Shown piece by piece: positions 25,146 to 37,854 of a stretch of 64,000 bases of DNA. The notes beneath the pieces are model-generated. The model saw nothing but the letters and a program-made list of their open reading frames with translations. It ran no database searches and was not told the origin of the DNA. Made by a program: the position numbers and the translations under genes. How positions within the stretch are numbered: the stretch's first letter is position 1; each line of letters starts with the position of its first letter. This DNA is from Antitrichia curtipendula. Taxonomy: Eukaryota; Streptophyta; Bryopsida; Hypnales; Leucodontaceae. The stretch lies in contig OX579633.1 of NCBI GenBank assembly GCA_951230915.1, forward strand, positions 49,986,029 to 50,050,028. The letters run 5' to 3'.

Positions 25146-25867
25146 GTAGGCAAAGCTTACAATCTCTACATGAGCTCATTCAAGCTTTTGAGAATATAGT
25201 TGTGGAACTCTTTGAGAATACATCTACAAGATCTTAGAAGTATTCGTAGTACTTGTTTGTATGCTTGATGAAAATAACTCGAAATTTTACATTTTTTGGT
25301 TGTTTTCAAGAACTTGAAACTCTAGGATGCAAAGAGATTAACTTATTAGTGGATGCTTAAAACAATGGATCATCCCTAAATAAATCATTAATTTTAAAAT
25401 TTAAAATTTTTTAATTAATTTTTCTTTGAGAATGATAAAGCAATGCACCTGAACTTCTCTACTAAAAATACATAGTAATTGCCTAGTCCTTTTATATCCT
25501 TTTATATCCTTCAAACCTATTATGTCAATGTATACACCTAATTCAAGAACTTTTACATATTCAGTTGTCAAAATGTATCCAAGTGCATTTTAGGTAACTA
25601 AACCTAATTGCAAGGTTATCATGTCTATTTCATTTTAGGATTTTGGTGTTGTGTTGAACGTCTGACGTCACATGTCGCATGTTGTGTTGAACGTCTATTA
25701 ACCCTTTTGTTGTCTAATAAGGTCATCATTGTCGAAAGAAACAATTTAAAATCTCAATATAATTTTGAACTTGAATTTAGAATGTAATATGTGTTTATCA
25801 AATTGAAACACTTCACTAAAATGAGACTTAAATATGTCAAAATTATAAACAAAGGATTATTTATTTA

Positions 25868-26001
25868 AAAGTCAACCTTAAAGTTGCAAATTTGTATGTC
25901 GCGAGGGCTTTACTAGATGTTGTGTCACATTTGCAACTTTAAGGTTGACTTTCAAATTTGACAAATGTCTAATGTTGCAAGTCAACCTCAAAGTTGCAAA
26001 T
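25868..26001. repeat. Perfect 24-bp inverted repeat plus a third direct copy
   Basis: The segment at 25868-25891 (core GTCAACCTTAAAGTTGC) is exactly inverted at 25929-25952 with a 37-bp spacer. A near-identical direct copy lies at 25979-26001. Upstream, GTTGTGTTGAACGTCT is repeated near 25648 and 25681. Confidence 0.8.
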
Positions 26002-26137
26002 TTGTCTAACATCACAGTGGGATGTTTCCTAGAACAATTTTGCCTAATTGCAATCTATTTCTGAAACCTGACTCTTGTATAATCTTGTCTACAATGTACA
26101 ACCTCTATTTATGAGAATTTGGAAGTAATTGAAATAT

Positions 26138-26485
26138 ACCTATTTTCAGCACTTTAAAATTTCATAATATTTTGATCTAAATTGAAAAAATGCATGCTAA
26201 GAAAATTTGAATTTCCTTTTGACTTCCAATAAAAGGAAGTTCAAATTTTCTAGACGGTAGACAACCATGTAAATGATTTTTAGACTAATATATTTTTCCA
26301 ATTAAAATAGTTGCACCTTAAATTGTCCAAATAAGCATTTGAATTTTCAATTCCCATCATTAAATTATATAAATTTGTGTTGAGTCTTCAAAAGAGTTCA
26401 AAAGAAGATTTCATATTTTTTTTTGCATGCAATTTTTAGACAATATATGAATAAACTATGAATTGTGGAAATGTTAAAAATAGGT
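26138..26485. mobile_element. Foldback MITE with ACCTATTTT ends
   Basis: Inverted arms of about 65 bp: left ACCTATTTTCAGCACTTT... to ATGCATGCTAAG, right the inverse, ending AAAAATAGGT. A second, inner inverted pair (AAATTTGAATTTCC / GGAAGTTCAAATTTT) lies near 26204-26255. Solo arms occur at 12165 and 2645. Confidence 0.65.
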
Positions 26486-26754
26486 GTAGGCTCACATATT
26501 TAGAGGTTATACACTTTAGACAAAAATCTAGATGGATGGTTATAAAACAAGTCAAAATTATAGTAGAATGTCCATAAATGTCCATCCACCAACTAGTTGG
26601 GGGGAGTTTGACTTCTTGAATTATTTTTCTTCTAAAATCCCAAAAGTTTCCTCAAAAGAATCTAGAAAGTTCAAGCAAGATCATGTACTCTCAATTTTTG
26701 GCATGATTCTCTGAATTATTTTTTCAAGATAGAAAAACTAATACTATTTCAAGG

Positions 26755-27529
26755 ATTATAATTTATATTTCAATCAGCATTGAGGAGCAAAATTATGCCA
26801 TCCAAACCTAAGAAATAGACAAAGACGGGCAAAAAACAAAAATAATTAAAAATAATTTTATTTTGAATTTTGTTTCTCATAGAATATATTTTGTCTATGT
26901 GAAAAGATTTGATTGATTCCATTTGGATAACTGTTGTGACTATTATGCTGTATTTCATATTATAAGCAATCTTAGAAAATTCTTAAGAAAATAATGTAGA
27001 GAATCTATTTTGAACTCAATTCTTACAATTTCCACATGATTGAGTTTGTTGGCTAGAATAATTTCATTGTTGGAATCATTGTGTTTCAATTCCATCTTAG
27101 GGCTATTAACAATTAAATTTTGTTTTTATAATCTTGTATTTGCTTTAGTTTAATAATTTTGTAAAGATTGAAAATCAAGTTAAAAAATAAATCTTTGACA
27201 AAATCTCAGCTCAATTCTTCTAATATAAGATATTTAACATTTAAAATCTATAATATACAAAAATTTAAGTTAGGAGGATTTAGGACCTTGTAATGTAACT
27301 GTTTTGGGTGCAAGAATTTTTTTCTTCACTTTACACGCTTATATGTTAAAATGTATACAATCAAAGTTTCTAAAAAAATGCCAAACATTCTCATATTAGT
27401 CTAGTGCCAGAGTTATGTGGTTGGATATTAAAAAAAACTAGATGTTAAACTTTTTGTTTTTTGCATTAGAAATGTCAATTTTAAGTGTTTTTTAATACAT
27501 AAGAAATGACCTTTGGATTGTAGGATTAA
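26755..27529 (-). mobile_element. Decayed and left-truncated TTAA element, family 1
   Basis: It contains family 1 blocks (TTGATTCCATTTGGAT, AGGGCTATTAACAATT) and a degraded right end, GACCTTTGGATTGTAGGATTAA. Confidence 0.4.
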
Positions 27530-30500
27530 AAAGATAATTGGAATTGGCATCTAATCCAAGTTGTTTCATGTTTTGGAGGTTGTAGCTGTATTAGTTTAGA
27601 AATATGAAGTTAGAATCACATAAGTCTTCAAATAATTTCATTCCCTTATATGCTCGTTGTTGGTATAGTGACAAATGCAATTGTTGCATCAATCCTTAAA
27701 AGAACTTGAATACATTTGACCCTCCAAGATAGAAGGTGTATTTTTTTTATTTGAAGTTGTATTTGAAAGGGGAAGGAAGCTCAAAATGGTTTGAATATGT
27801 ATGTGAACTTAGAAAATGTGTGCCTTTGCACTATGTAGGACTCATAGATTTTTATGATAGTAGAAAGAGTTACTTAGGAAAATTTATATGAGCATAATAG
27901 GCAAAAATGGTATAATTTCTTGTATGCAATGACTTTAGTGGTGTCAACAATGGAGGGTAGTTGCAAATTTAAAGCCAATTTTTGTATGCATTTACATGCA
28001 AGTCAAAAATATCGTTGTGGTAGCAATTTTACACCACCTACTATGTAGAACTCTAGAAAAATGTTTTTACAAAAAGGGATTAAAAGCCAGAGTAAATTGG
28101 TTTTGTATTGGTAGAAAGGATTGTGCATACACATGTGTGGTGGTCAAATGTGAGAATTTTGACCTTTGCTAGGCGTGCTATTCTTTATGTGTGACTTTCA
28201 TTCTTCTTAAAAGTATTGAGTCCAACGTTTGGACATGGGCACAATGAATCGATTAAGCAGTTGGATTGGATTTTACTGTAGTTTTCCAAAACTCCAATTG
28301 CATCAATTTGCACTATACAATACTAAAGTTTTTCCATCATACAAATATCCCCCCCTATAATGAGCTCTAAAATATACGTAGATTATCTTTCCTTTTTGTC
28401 AAAAAATTGAACTATTTGCATTATTATTTTACGTAGATATTTTGTAGTTTGCACCAAAAAAACAATAGTCATTTCACTTGCACTTTTGACTTCTCCAAGT
28501 TTTTTGAAGATTCTATTGATCCTCCAAATCTTTTAATTAGCAAGGGGTAATGAAAGCCATGTGAATGTATTTTTTTTATATATTAGAGAATGCTTTTAGA
28601 GCTTGGTTGCTTTATTGAATCTCCGACCTTAGGACACTCCACAATAGTGAAATTAGCCGGTTGTCCCACACGAATTTCTTGACATTTGACACTATTATAA
28701 AAAAATATAGTTATTGTACAAGAATGCACTACTTTTGAATTAGCTCTTGTTTGTAATTGCAACTCATGAACCTCCATGTGTATGAATGGAAATATTTTTA
28801 GAAATATTTGTTGACTTTCAAGGCTTTTAAAGTACTTTCCTGATGTAAGGCAACCTAATTGTTAAGGCAACCTAATTTCACTATTTTGTGTATAGTTATC
28901 TTCGTAGGTAAGCTTATTCCACTCTCTGGATCTAAGTCATAAAGTAGGTACACTCAAATGTGCCACTGACCTTAAACCGCCATCTTTTCTCTGTGTACAT
29001 CTCCAAAATCAATTATGTACCTATGTGGAAGAAACCATCTTAGAACCAAACTTTGTTCCTTGATAACTTTTGCATATGGTATCCAAATGCCACGTTCTCT
29101 GGTGCGTTGGAACCTCCTTTTGCTTGCCAACAAGAACACATGAAAATTTGTCCAACCTAATAATAATAACTAAGCGCAGTAGCAAAAAGTGGCATTTTTG
29201 GGTGTACCCAACCTTATGAGCAGAATGAACTAAAGGTTGGTCAAAAGCATGTGTCGGACCTGAGCGTGAATGTTCTCAGCTTCTCATCGAAAGGGATAAC
29301 TTCAGTTCGTTTTTTTCCTTTGACCATGGAAAGACTTTCAATTGTACAACTGATGTTCTGACAAGAGTATCTTGCGCAATTTCATTCATGTGACGATTAA
29401 GTTAAAGTAAGTTTATACTTTGTTTCCACTTCCATGGGGGGAGCCCGTCTCCCTGTAAGGCTGTAACTTAAATTATGCCTTGTGTTGGAGGTGGAAAAAA
29501 AAGAAAAAGGAAACCCAGGCCTGTACAAAGCTCCTGGATTATTTATTTATTCTTCAAAGCCGTTCAAACACATACAAATGGACAGGTTGCCTTGACTGCA
29601 TAGAATTGTCAAATCAAGCCAATGAGCTTTTGAATTCATGAATTTTACTGCATGACTCTCTGTGACTAACATTAGAACAGAAAGGAGGCCAAGGGAGGGC
29701 CTCCAGTTACCCTGGAGTTCCCCAGCCTGAGAGCTTTGCTCCCAGTGCTAAAGTCCATGCCACGTAGACTGTTGACGTGGCGGGGACACTGCCATGTCAC
29801 ATGCCACGCCAGCATATTATTAAAAAAAACTTTTTTTCAAAAAAAATATCCAAAAATAGTAAATTTTAAATTTTAAATTTAAAAAAAATAAAAATGAAAA
29901 ACTTTTTTTTTTTTTTTTTTTTTTCCAAAAATGTTCCCAACATGGGGATCAGCCCTGAAACGGCCCTCCCTTGGGCTGAAATTTTCTCTAATGTGGTTCA
30001 ATTTGGGGGTCTTCAGTTCAATCTCTACATCATCTGCTTCCTTTTTTTTTCTTTAATGTGTTCATTCAGTCTGAATTTGTGGACATAAAAAATAATACTG
30101 TGATACATAACCAAAGGTCTGAAAAAATCACGGCTGTAATTTAATAATAATCTTTCTTGTTTTAAGTTATTATACACAATATTAGTCAAAAAATACACAT
30201 TTAGACAAGTACAATAGAACTCCTATAAGTACACCCTCCATGAGTGTATAAACTTTTGTAAAATAATAATTAGGTCCGAGCGGTTCGGGCTTCCGGAATA
30301 ACATAAGTGGTGGCACCTAATGAAAGCAGGCCAAGCAATAAGTGGTGGACTTCACCTTGTCAAAAAAAGAAGGAAAAATATATTCTTGTTAACAAGCTTC
30401 ATGGTTTGAAGCCATGTGACATGTATGTTGCAAGGGCAACTTCCTACATAGTGCGGACCTTCTCTAATGCCTTGAACTTCTGCCTTGAATTTCTCTAAAG

Positions 30501-31420
30501 TGATTTTGTCAAGGCGGTTCAGGACATGTTCAGTTAGAGGAGGGAATTCTATTGTAGATAGGTTGACTACCTTAGCTGCGTGGAATTTTATGAGAATAAA
30601 AAAACAAAAAAACAGAATGTGAAAATGGAAAACACACTGAAAGATCCATCCTGCATTCCTGCACAGTTTGATTGCGGTTCGTAGTGTGCCATGTAAGTAT
30701 TCATGACACCGCAATTTCTTGAATGTTTCAAACCCAAATGGTCTGAGGTACTTGTGGCCAAAAAGATGACGTGAATGACAACAGCAGCAGCAGCACTTTC
30801 GCCAGTGTTTTTGAAGTGGTGGGTGTTTCCGTAATTCCGTTGGTTCCATTCTGTTCGTTTTATCCACCTGAGAAAAAACAACAACCTGGCCAATGGCACA
30901 GCTTCAGTTAGTGCTGGCAACCCATCCAAGGAATGGCTTGCTTGCTTGCTTGCAATGGAAGCCAAATGGGGACCGTGGTTCTGTCTGTCTATGTGAAGCC
31001 CCAAAAGGAGAGCTGGCTCGCTATCTCATGGGATTTGGTTTTCTGTGGATGAGGTGGCAGGGGACGTGCTGCCTCATGATTCACTTGCAATGTTTAGGTC
31101 CTTTGATGCAGAAGAAGAAGGAAGAAAGAGTACCAAATGTTGGGTGCAGGACCATGGTGAAAATTTTGAAAAAAATAAAATAAAATCTGGCTTAGGATGC
31201 ACTCCAAACTGATCACATTTTGAAACAGTTTTTTTTAATAGGTTCTGAGGTGTGTACCTACGATTGAACCATTTTTACGTGCATGTCAGTTTGGAACTCA
31301 TATGATAAGAGAGGGTTTTCTTTGGGGGTTTTCTTTTGGGGTTTTCCAAGATTGCAAAAACAACAGACTTCCAAGTGTTACCTTTGTAATTTGTTTGATG
31401 TAGATTTGACAAACACAACA
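27530..31420. other. Long intergenic stretch, no gene recognised
   Basis: AT-rich and mostly single-copy in this window. A poly-T of about 22 lies at 29903-29924, next to CACGTAGACTG...TGACGTGGCG-type short inverted motifs at 29760-29815. Open frames at 30352-31183 overlap on both strands and show no family signature. Confidence 0.3.
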
Positions 31421-31421
31421 G

Positions 31422-31874
31422 TACACTAAAGATGATATTTAGTGTCTTGTACACTAAATACGAAGGCATACACTAAAAGCCAATTACCCTATGAAAGTAA
31501 GTAACATTAAATGTCAATTCAAACACTAAATGTGAACCAGAGTTGTCATATCAGACGGAATATCACTGTTCACGGATAGAATCGGACCGATTAGGGCTAG
31601 GCGGCTGCAAACTTCAGAGCTTTGAAACTTTTGCAAAAATTCTTCAAATCAGGAAAATGAGATGTTTTTCGGCATCTACAATTTTTGTAGATGCCGAAAA
31701 ACATCTCATTTTCCTGATTTGAAGAATTTTTGCAAAAGTTACAAGGCTCTGAAGTTTGCAGCCGGCACATTCAAGTCTAACACTAATTGTGGACAAGTTC
31801 AGATTTAATGTTGTAGCTAGTAGGGGGGTAAAAACACTAAATGTCACTCAACACTAAATATCATCTTTGGTGTA
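31422..31874. mobile_element. TA-flanked element with CACTAAA ends and a palindromic core
   Basis: The ends CACTAAAGATGATATTTAG (from 31424) and their inverse (to 31872) are flanked by TA. The motif ACACTAAAT(G/A) recurs several times inside. A 161-bp near-perfect palindrome (31603-31763) forms the centre. There is no coding sequence. Confidence 0.7.
31603..31763. repeat. Near-perfect hairpin, 79-bp arms
   Basis: The left arm (31603-31681) and right arm (31685-31763) pair at 77 of 79 positions with a 3-nt spacer. A transcript would form a long, almost fully matched stem, more like a small-RNA-generating hairpin or a palindromic MITE core than a mature, mismatched MIRNA. Confidence 0.9.
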
Positions 31875-33122
31875 GTCAATTCAACTGATTTTTCTCTCTC
31901 AGTAAATGCTCTACCAGTCTTTCAAAGTTGGTATCGTATAATCAGGGTTAAGATCAAACAGTCGGACCTCTACGAGAGAGAATGTAAAATATTTATTTCT
32001 GAAGTTGTGTCTATATCCTACGAATCTTGGTGTAGAGCCTAAAACGAAACAGACTCCTTGATTCATGTTGAATTTTTTCATGATTACTAGGGTTCGTCTA
32101 TACTTCAGTTGTACCAGTAGCATCTTTGTTCTTTGAATCACAAAAGAAACAAAAAAAAAATCATGTACCTAACTTGCAATGGGCACGAATTCTAGGATTC
32201 TTATTATTCAGTTACCACATTGTTATCGAACTTTTCAAACTTGGGGGTTTTACGTTCAGAAGTTCAGAAGTCCCCCCCACTCCAGGGTGTAACTTAAATG
32301 AGTAGCCGGACCCCTGCTTTTCACTTGAGCCTTTTACAATATGAAGTTATTAATTGGTTGAAGAGCTCCCACCCACAGCGAAATTCACGTTTGCAAGTAC
32401 AAGATCTAGTACTATGTACCAAAATGTAATCCCTTCCCTTCCCTTCCCTTCCCTTCCCCCCTTCTTGTGTGTCAGAGTCAGGACTTTTCTTCCCCCAAAT
32501 TTTGACCAGTAACGTGGGTTTGGAATATACCACCGTCCTGGTTAAGGTTTTTGGAAGAGCCAAGAGAGAAGGAAGCTGTACTACAGTACTACAGTACATG
32601 GACTGCCATTTCTCTTGGGACTGTGGAATCCCTGGAACATGGCACCGACTAATGACGGAGAAGAAACACCCAAACGCATATAAACAACTTTTTATTAAAA
32701 GAAACAGGAGGGCAGTCACTAAACTTATGTTACTGTGTAGACAACCAGGCCATGACATTTCGAAAGGTTTTAAGCTCGCTCTCACTGAGTGAGGCAAAAA
32801 GGAGTGGGTAAGGTGACGTAGACCCAACCCATTCTGAATTAGAATTAAAAATTATTCCGTACGTAAAGCAAGGTATGCGTGACACAACGAGTGTCTGGCG
32901 TATCCTGACAACACCGTATTGTGGGCATTTATACCCTGTCACATGAATTCAATTTGGACACAATTCAATTCGTTTTTTCGAAAGGCTGCACGAAAAAAGA
33001 ACGCAATTGATTTTTGGCATGCATGGGAATACCATGGGAGTGTCATACCTTACAGCGTTGCCACTCATGGCTGCGGAGACACCGACCCCATTCATTCCCG
33101 GACGGAGGACACGGGGAAAAAG
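31875..33122. other. Intergenic; (CCCTT)n microsatellite at 32431-32461
   Basis: Six CCCTT units end in a C-run. Overlapping frames at 32321-33320 on both strands have no recognised domain. Confidence 0.35.
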
Positions 33123-33239
33123 TTAAAAACCCCTAAGGTCCCAAGACCTCTTATCCATAAAAACAAACAAACTCAACACTGTCATTTCTATAGCAGAGAG
33201 CAAAAAACAAATTTAAATTTTTTTTTTTTTTTTTCATAT

Positions 33240-34184
33240 TTAACCCCTAAACGTCGGAGACTATGTTTTCACCAAAAACAGTCCAAAACTGCCATTTCTG
33301 ATACAAGCACCAAATTTTAGATATAAAAAACATTTTTGGACAAAGTGACCGTAGGATCTTGTAGTAAACTAGTTTGGAAATATGTGGAAATTTTTTTAGA
33401 ATTTTTCACCGTGTAGATTGCAAGATTTTAACGTTTGAAATGACAAAACTCATTTTTTTAGCCCTGTAAAAATACCGGCAGCTGCACTTCACAAGGTCAC
33501 ATTTGTATGAAAAAATCTCCAAAATGATTGTGCTTCTTTGGATTCATTTTTCAAGGCAAGTTGGTTACATGCTTAAAATTTTTTAGATCATTTGGAATTG
33601 TACAACATATAGAAAAAGTATAGCAAGTAGAAAGAAGTAGAGAATGATTCAAAACACTAAATTGTTAAGAATTTAATTATAAAATTGAAAAATTCTAATC
33701 CCAACGGTGGTAATATAGTAATAAACAATTTACATTATATGCTTCTTTCTTTTTCAAAAAATATTAAACATTGAGTTAAATTAAGGACTCCAAAGTTTAT
33801 TTTTGAGTAGGGAATCCATAACTACCCGCAAACTAGAGCACCTCATAACTTTCAACTCATAAATAAAAATGGAATGATTCAAAGCTTTCCAAGTATATAT
33901 AAATCTAAAGATCCAATTTCAAATTTTTATTTTTGAAAAAAGTTTTTTTTTAGATTTTTTAGATTTTTTTTTGGGCTGCCCATCGAGCATTGAAAATTAC
34001 AGATCATGCAATAACTTTTGAACAATGAAGTCAAAAGTTATGAAAATTGTTGGGCCTTAAAGATAAACCTTGTCCCCATATTGTGTGAAAATTTCAGCAA
34101 AAATAAATAAAAATCCCATACGCAATGAGCTGCCCAAAATCGCTATGTTGCCAAAAAAAGGCAGTTTGGACGTTTAGGGGTTAA
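33240..34184 (-). mobile_element. TTAA element, family 2 (945 bp), nested
   Basis: Ends are TTAACCCCTAAACGTCGG and GGACGTTTAGGGGTTAA, an excellent terminal inverted repeat. The body is the inverse of 22095-23046. Confidence 0.88.
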
Positions 34185-34270
34185 CTGGAGGGTCTTGTAC
34201 TAGACTAGTATAAGAATGTGTGGAAGAAATTTCACAAACTTTGACTGTGTAGATTGCGAGATATTTGCAT

Positions 34271-35192
34271 TTAACCCCTAAAAGGACCATTTGGGTTTGG
34301 GTAGGTTCCTATGACCTCAATTTTTAGTGAATTTTTAAATTTTTTTTTGAGGAGGTGCGGTTTTGCGAGAGCTTTGTGAACATATTATTTTTTTAAATTT
34401 CAATCAATGCCCAGGAGAAAATGTTATGGCACAATAAGCCCAAAATGGAGGTCAGCGGGCACCCCCAAAAAATCACAAAAAATCAAAATAATTTTTAATT
34501 TTTAATTTTCCTAAAACTATATGTTTTTTTTTACATTTGAAACTTTGATTCTTTCTATTTGGATTAGTAATGAGAAAGTTATAGACAATCTTAGTTTTTT
34601 GGGCAATTCAAGCATCTTCTTGAAAAAATAACTATAGGATTCAATTTTTTAAGCAATTTTTATAATTTTACAAAAAATAATTATTACAAAGGGTTGTATT
34701 TGCTTGCTAGAACAATCTCACCGTTAGGATTATTGTATTTCAATTTCATCTTAGAGCTATTAATGATTTAGTTTTTCCTTCAATCTTAAACCTACTTCTA
34801 CTTAATAAATTTTTTAATGAATAAAAATTGAGTATTTTTTTCTTGAATTTTTTTTCCTAGATTCTCAACTCAAGTATTTAATATAAGAACTTGAAAAATC
34901 AAAATCAATAGTATAAAAATTTAAGTTAATAAGATTCAGAGCCAAAAAATCTAGTCAAGCAAGGTGCACAAAAACTTGTTTTCTTCACTTTGGATGCAAA
35001 TATCTTGCAATCTATGTGGTCAGAGTTTCTAAAATTTCTTGCTTACATTCTCATACTAGTCTAATATAAGATCCTATGGTTAGGTACAAAAAAAAAAAAA
35101 AATTTAAAGTTTTTTCTTTATGCAATAGAAGTGGGCAGGCATTTTTTTAGTGTCATTTGATGGAGAAAAGACCTCGGTCCTTTAGGGGTTAA
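34271..35192 (-). mobile_element. TTAA element, family 1 (922 bp), nested in its own family
   Basis: Ends are TTAACCCCTAAAAGGACC and GGTCCTTTAGGGGTTAA. It is inserted in inverse orientation into a family 1 host at a TTAA in GCATTTAAAGTGAAG. Confidence 0.88.
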
Positions 35193-36291
35193 AGTGAAGG
35201 AAATAAGTACTTTTGCACCTTGCTCAACTACATTTGGGGGCCTTTGAACCTTCATAACTTATAATTTTTGTTTTAATGATTTTGAATTTCTAATTTTATA
35301 TGATAAAAAATTTAGTTGAAAGTCTTGGATTTAGAAAGAAAAAAAAGAAACTTAATTTTCACTCATTAAAAAATTGTTCAGTAGAAATAGGTTCAAGATT
35401 GAAGGAAAATCAAAATTGTTAATAGCTCTAAGATGGAATTGAAATACGCTAATCTCAACGGTGAGATTGTTCCAACAAGAGATCTTAACACTGTAAATTT
35501 TTTTTTTGAGAATTTGTGAAAATTGAGGTCAGAAATAAATTAAACAATTTGTGTTTTCAAGAAGGTGCTCTAATTGCTTGAAAAACAAGATTGTCCATAA
35601 CTTTTGCATAACAAATCCAAATGGAATGAATCAAAGCTTCCCATGTACATAAAAATATAACATATACAAAAAAATAAATTAAAAATTTTACTTTAAGGTT
35701 TTTTGAAGGATTTCTTTTGCTCGGCAAACTAAATAAAGGGCTTTTTGCACCATAACTTTTGTTTTTGGTCTCCAATTGAAATTAAAAAAATTATATTTGA
35801 AAAGCAAACGTGTTTTTCTATCTACAAAATAAAAATTTAGAAAATTACAACAAATATTGAGACATAAGAGCATGCCCAAAATCCATTTTGTCCCCCAAAG
35901 AGACAATGGGACTTTAGGGATTAATGAAAAAAGTACAATTTTTTTATTTTGATTCAAATGCAATGAAAAATGAAGCTTACTTCCTTGGGGGTAATTTCCA
36001 AATTTTTCATTCTCTATCATGAATAATTGATTTGAAAATAAAGAAAAAATCAAAATACAAATTAATATGATTTTAATTCTTTAAAAAGTTTGAATTTTGA
36101 ATTTGAAATAGAGAATAAATGTACATAATCAACAACCATAGTGGAGATAGGATCATATAGTTTTCCAAACCATTTGTGTTGTGGCTAAGCTCTTTATGTC
36201 CTTGGGCGGGTTTGAAGTGGACCACTTTTTCTTCATCAGCCATACCCAAGCATGGGTTGGAGAGCTTCCCAGTGAATAGATGGCAATGCTT

Positions 36292-36944
36292 TTAACCCCA
36301 AAATGACCCTAGATATTCCTAAGCTTCTAGGAATTTGTTCTAAATTGAATTAAAAGCCAACATTTTGATAAGTTGTATCAGTTTTTTTGAATTGTAACCG
36401 TATAAAATCAAACTAGACATGTTAGACATCACATTAGAAAAAAAAAAAAAAAAATATCTCTTACGGATTGAAAGATTATAATGTTTGATCATGAGGGTGT
36501 TAAAACTGTGAAAGTGATTTGAAGTCTTTCAATCCTCTTTTCACATGTCAAATCTAAAAAGTTGGTCACCAAAAAAATATGAGGTTGAAGGGCCTAACAT
36601 GCATAACCCCAATCAATTTATGACTTCTCAAAATCTACTCTACAATTTTTTTGGATGAATTTTTAGTGTGATTTTTTCTCAAAGATCTAGTGTATTTGAG
36701 GCTCATTCCCAAGAGCCCTCAACACTACAAAAGTCAAGATTGCAATGGACACCCGTGCACAAAATTTTGAATAGAAAAATCATAATCAATCATTTTCAAA
36801 ATCATATTTTTGAAGCTAAAATTGAACTTCAAAAATAATTTATCAAAAATATAAATTACAAAAAATAGTAGTTTGGTAAGGTTTTATTTAACTTCAAAAA
36901 TTGATCAAGGACACATTCTGTCCTCGGGGTCCTATTGGGGTTAA
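36292..36944. mobile_element. TTAA-type element, unclassified (653 bp)
   Basis: Left end TTAACCCCAAAATGACCC; right end GGGTCCTATTGGGGTTAA. Body not clearly related to families 1-4. Confidence 0.6.
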
Positions 36945-37854
36945 GAAAATTCAAAGTGCACTAGATATGCTAGGTGCAGATAAGTGTCATCAATTCACAT
37001 AAGTGGACATGAGGAGAAGGGGAGTGCATTAGAATCCATTATTGAAAAATTCATGCATTTTGAATTTTAAGGAAAAAAATAAAATCAATGAAAAAAAATT
37101 AAAAATTAAAATCAAAACAAGCAAAACAAGCAAAAAAACTAACAACAATTGAAATGAGTCACTATTTGCACACACATTTTTTTAATGGCATAGCCTATGT
37201 ATTTGAATGAAATACATATGACAATAATATGGAGTTTTAGAATATTTTGAAAATAGTAAGAGTTTTGTATGTATGTAAAAGTGGTGACATCAGTTACACC
37301 AAAAATTAAGTTAATAGAGTTCAAATTAGGTCTATTAGCGTTTTTTTGAGATTAATAATAAAAATCAGAAGCGGAATTAATACATTAGTGCACTGGAAAA
37401 GGATGTTCTTTCAAGTTAGCTTCTAAAGTAAGTTAACAAACATTAGTAGATACAAGATTCATACATAGTAGTGTTTATATTTGGATTCATTTAAAAAAAA
37501 CTTATTTAGTGTTGGAGAAATGAAAATGATAGCATTCTAATGTTAGTATTACATTAGTACCATTAAAAATAATCGGATATTACATTACGAGGTATTAAGT
37601 TAATATTAAATAAAAAATCTAATAATTAGACAAATATTAACTTTATTGTAAATAAAGTTGTCAATCTAATGGTGATCTATTGAAATGTTGGGGTTTATAA
37701 CATTCTTAGTTAGTAATAATTTGTGGAAACTATTCCAAATACAACCAAAATAAATGAAAACAAAGCTTGACATATCTATGTAGCATTTTGTCTCTTAGTA
37801 CTTTGCATCTTTAAGATTATCTTGCATGAATATTAGGGAACTTTGAAATGAATG
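36945..37854. other. Intergenic AT-rich sequence
   Basis: Nothing recognised beyond A-rich low complexity near 37070-37140. Confidence 0.25.

Larger units (their letters stand above)
33123..35924 (+). mobile_element. TTAA element, family 1, host of two nested TTAA elements
   Basis: Outer pieces are 33123-33239, 34185-34270 and 35193-35924. They start TTAAAAACCCCTAAGGTCCC and end GGGACTTTAGGGATTAA. Removing the two inserts with one TTAA each leaves about 943 bp, the usual family 1 length. Order and orientation of the pieces match 7198-8157 (for example TACTAGACTAGTA then GATATTTGCAT then AGTGAAG). Confidence 0.85.

Noticed and set aside
30352..31183. Overlapping frames of 96-171 codons on both strands
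   Set aside because: Both strands are open over the same stretch and show no conserved motif; the opposite-strand overlap argues against a real gene.
31424..31872. CACTA (En/Spm) transposon
   Set aside because: The left end starts CACTA, but the right end is TTTGGTG rather than TAGTG and the flanks are TA, not a 3-bp duplication.
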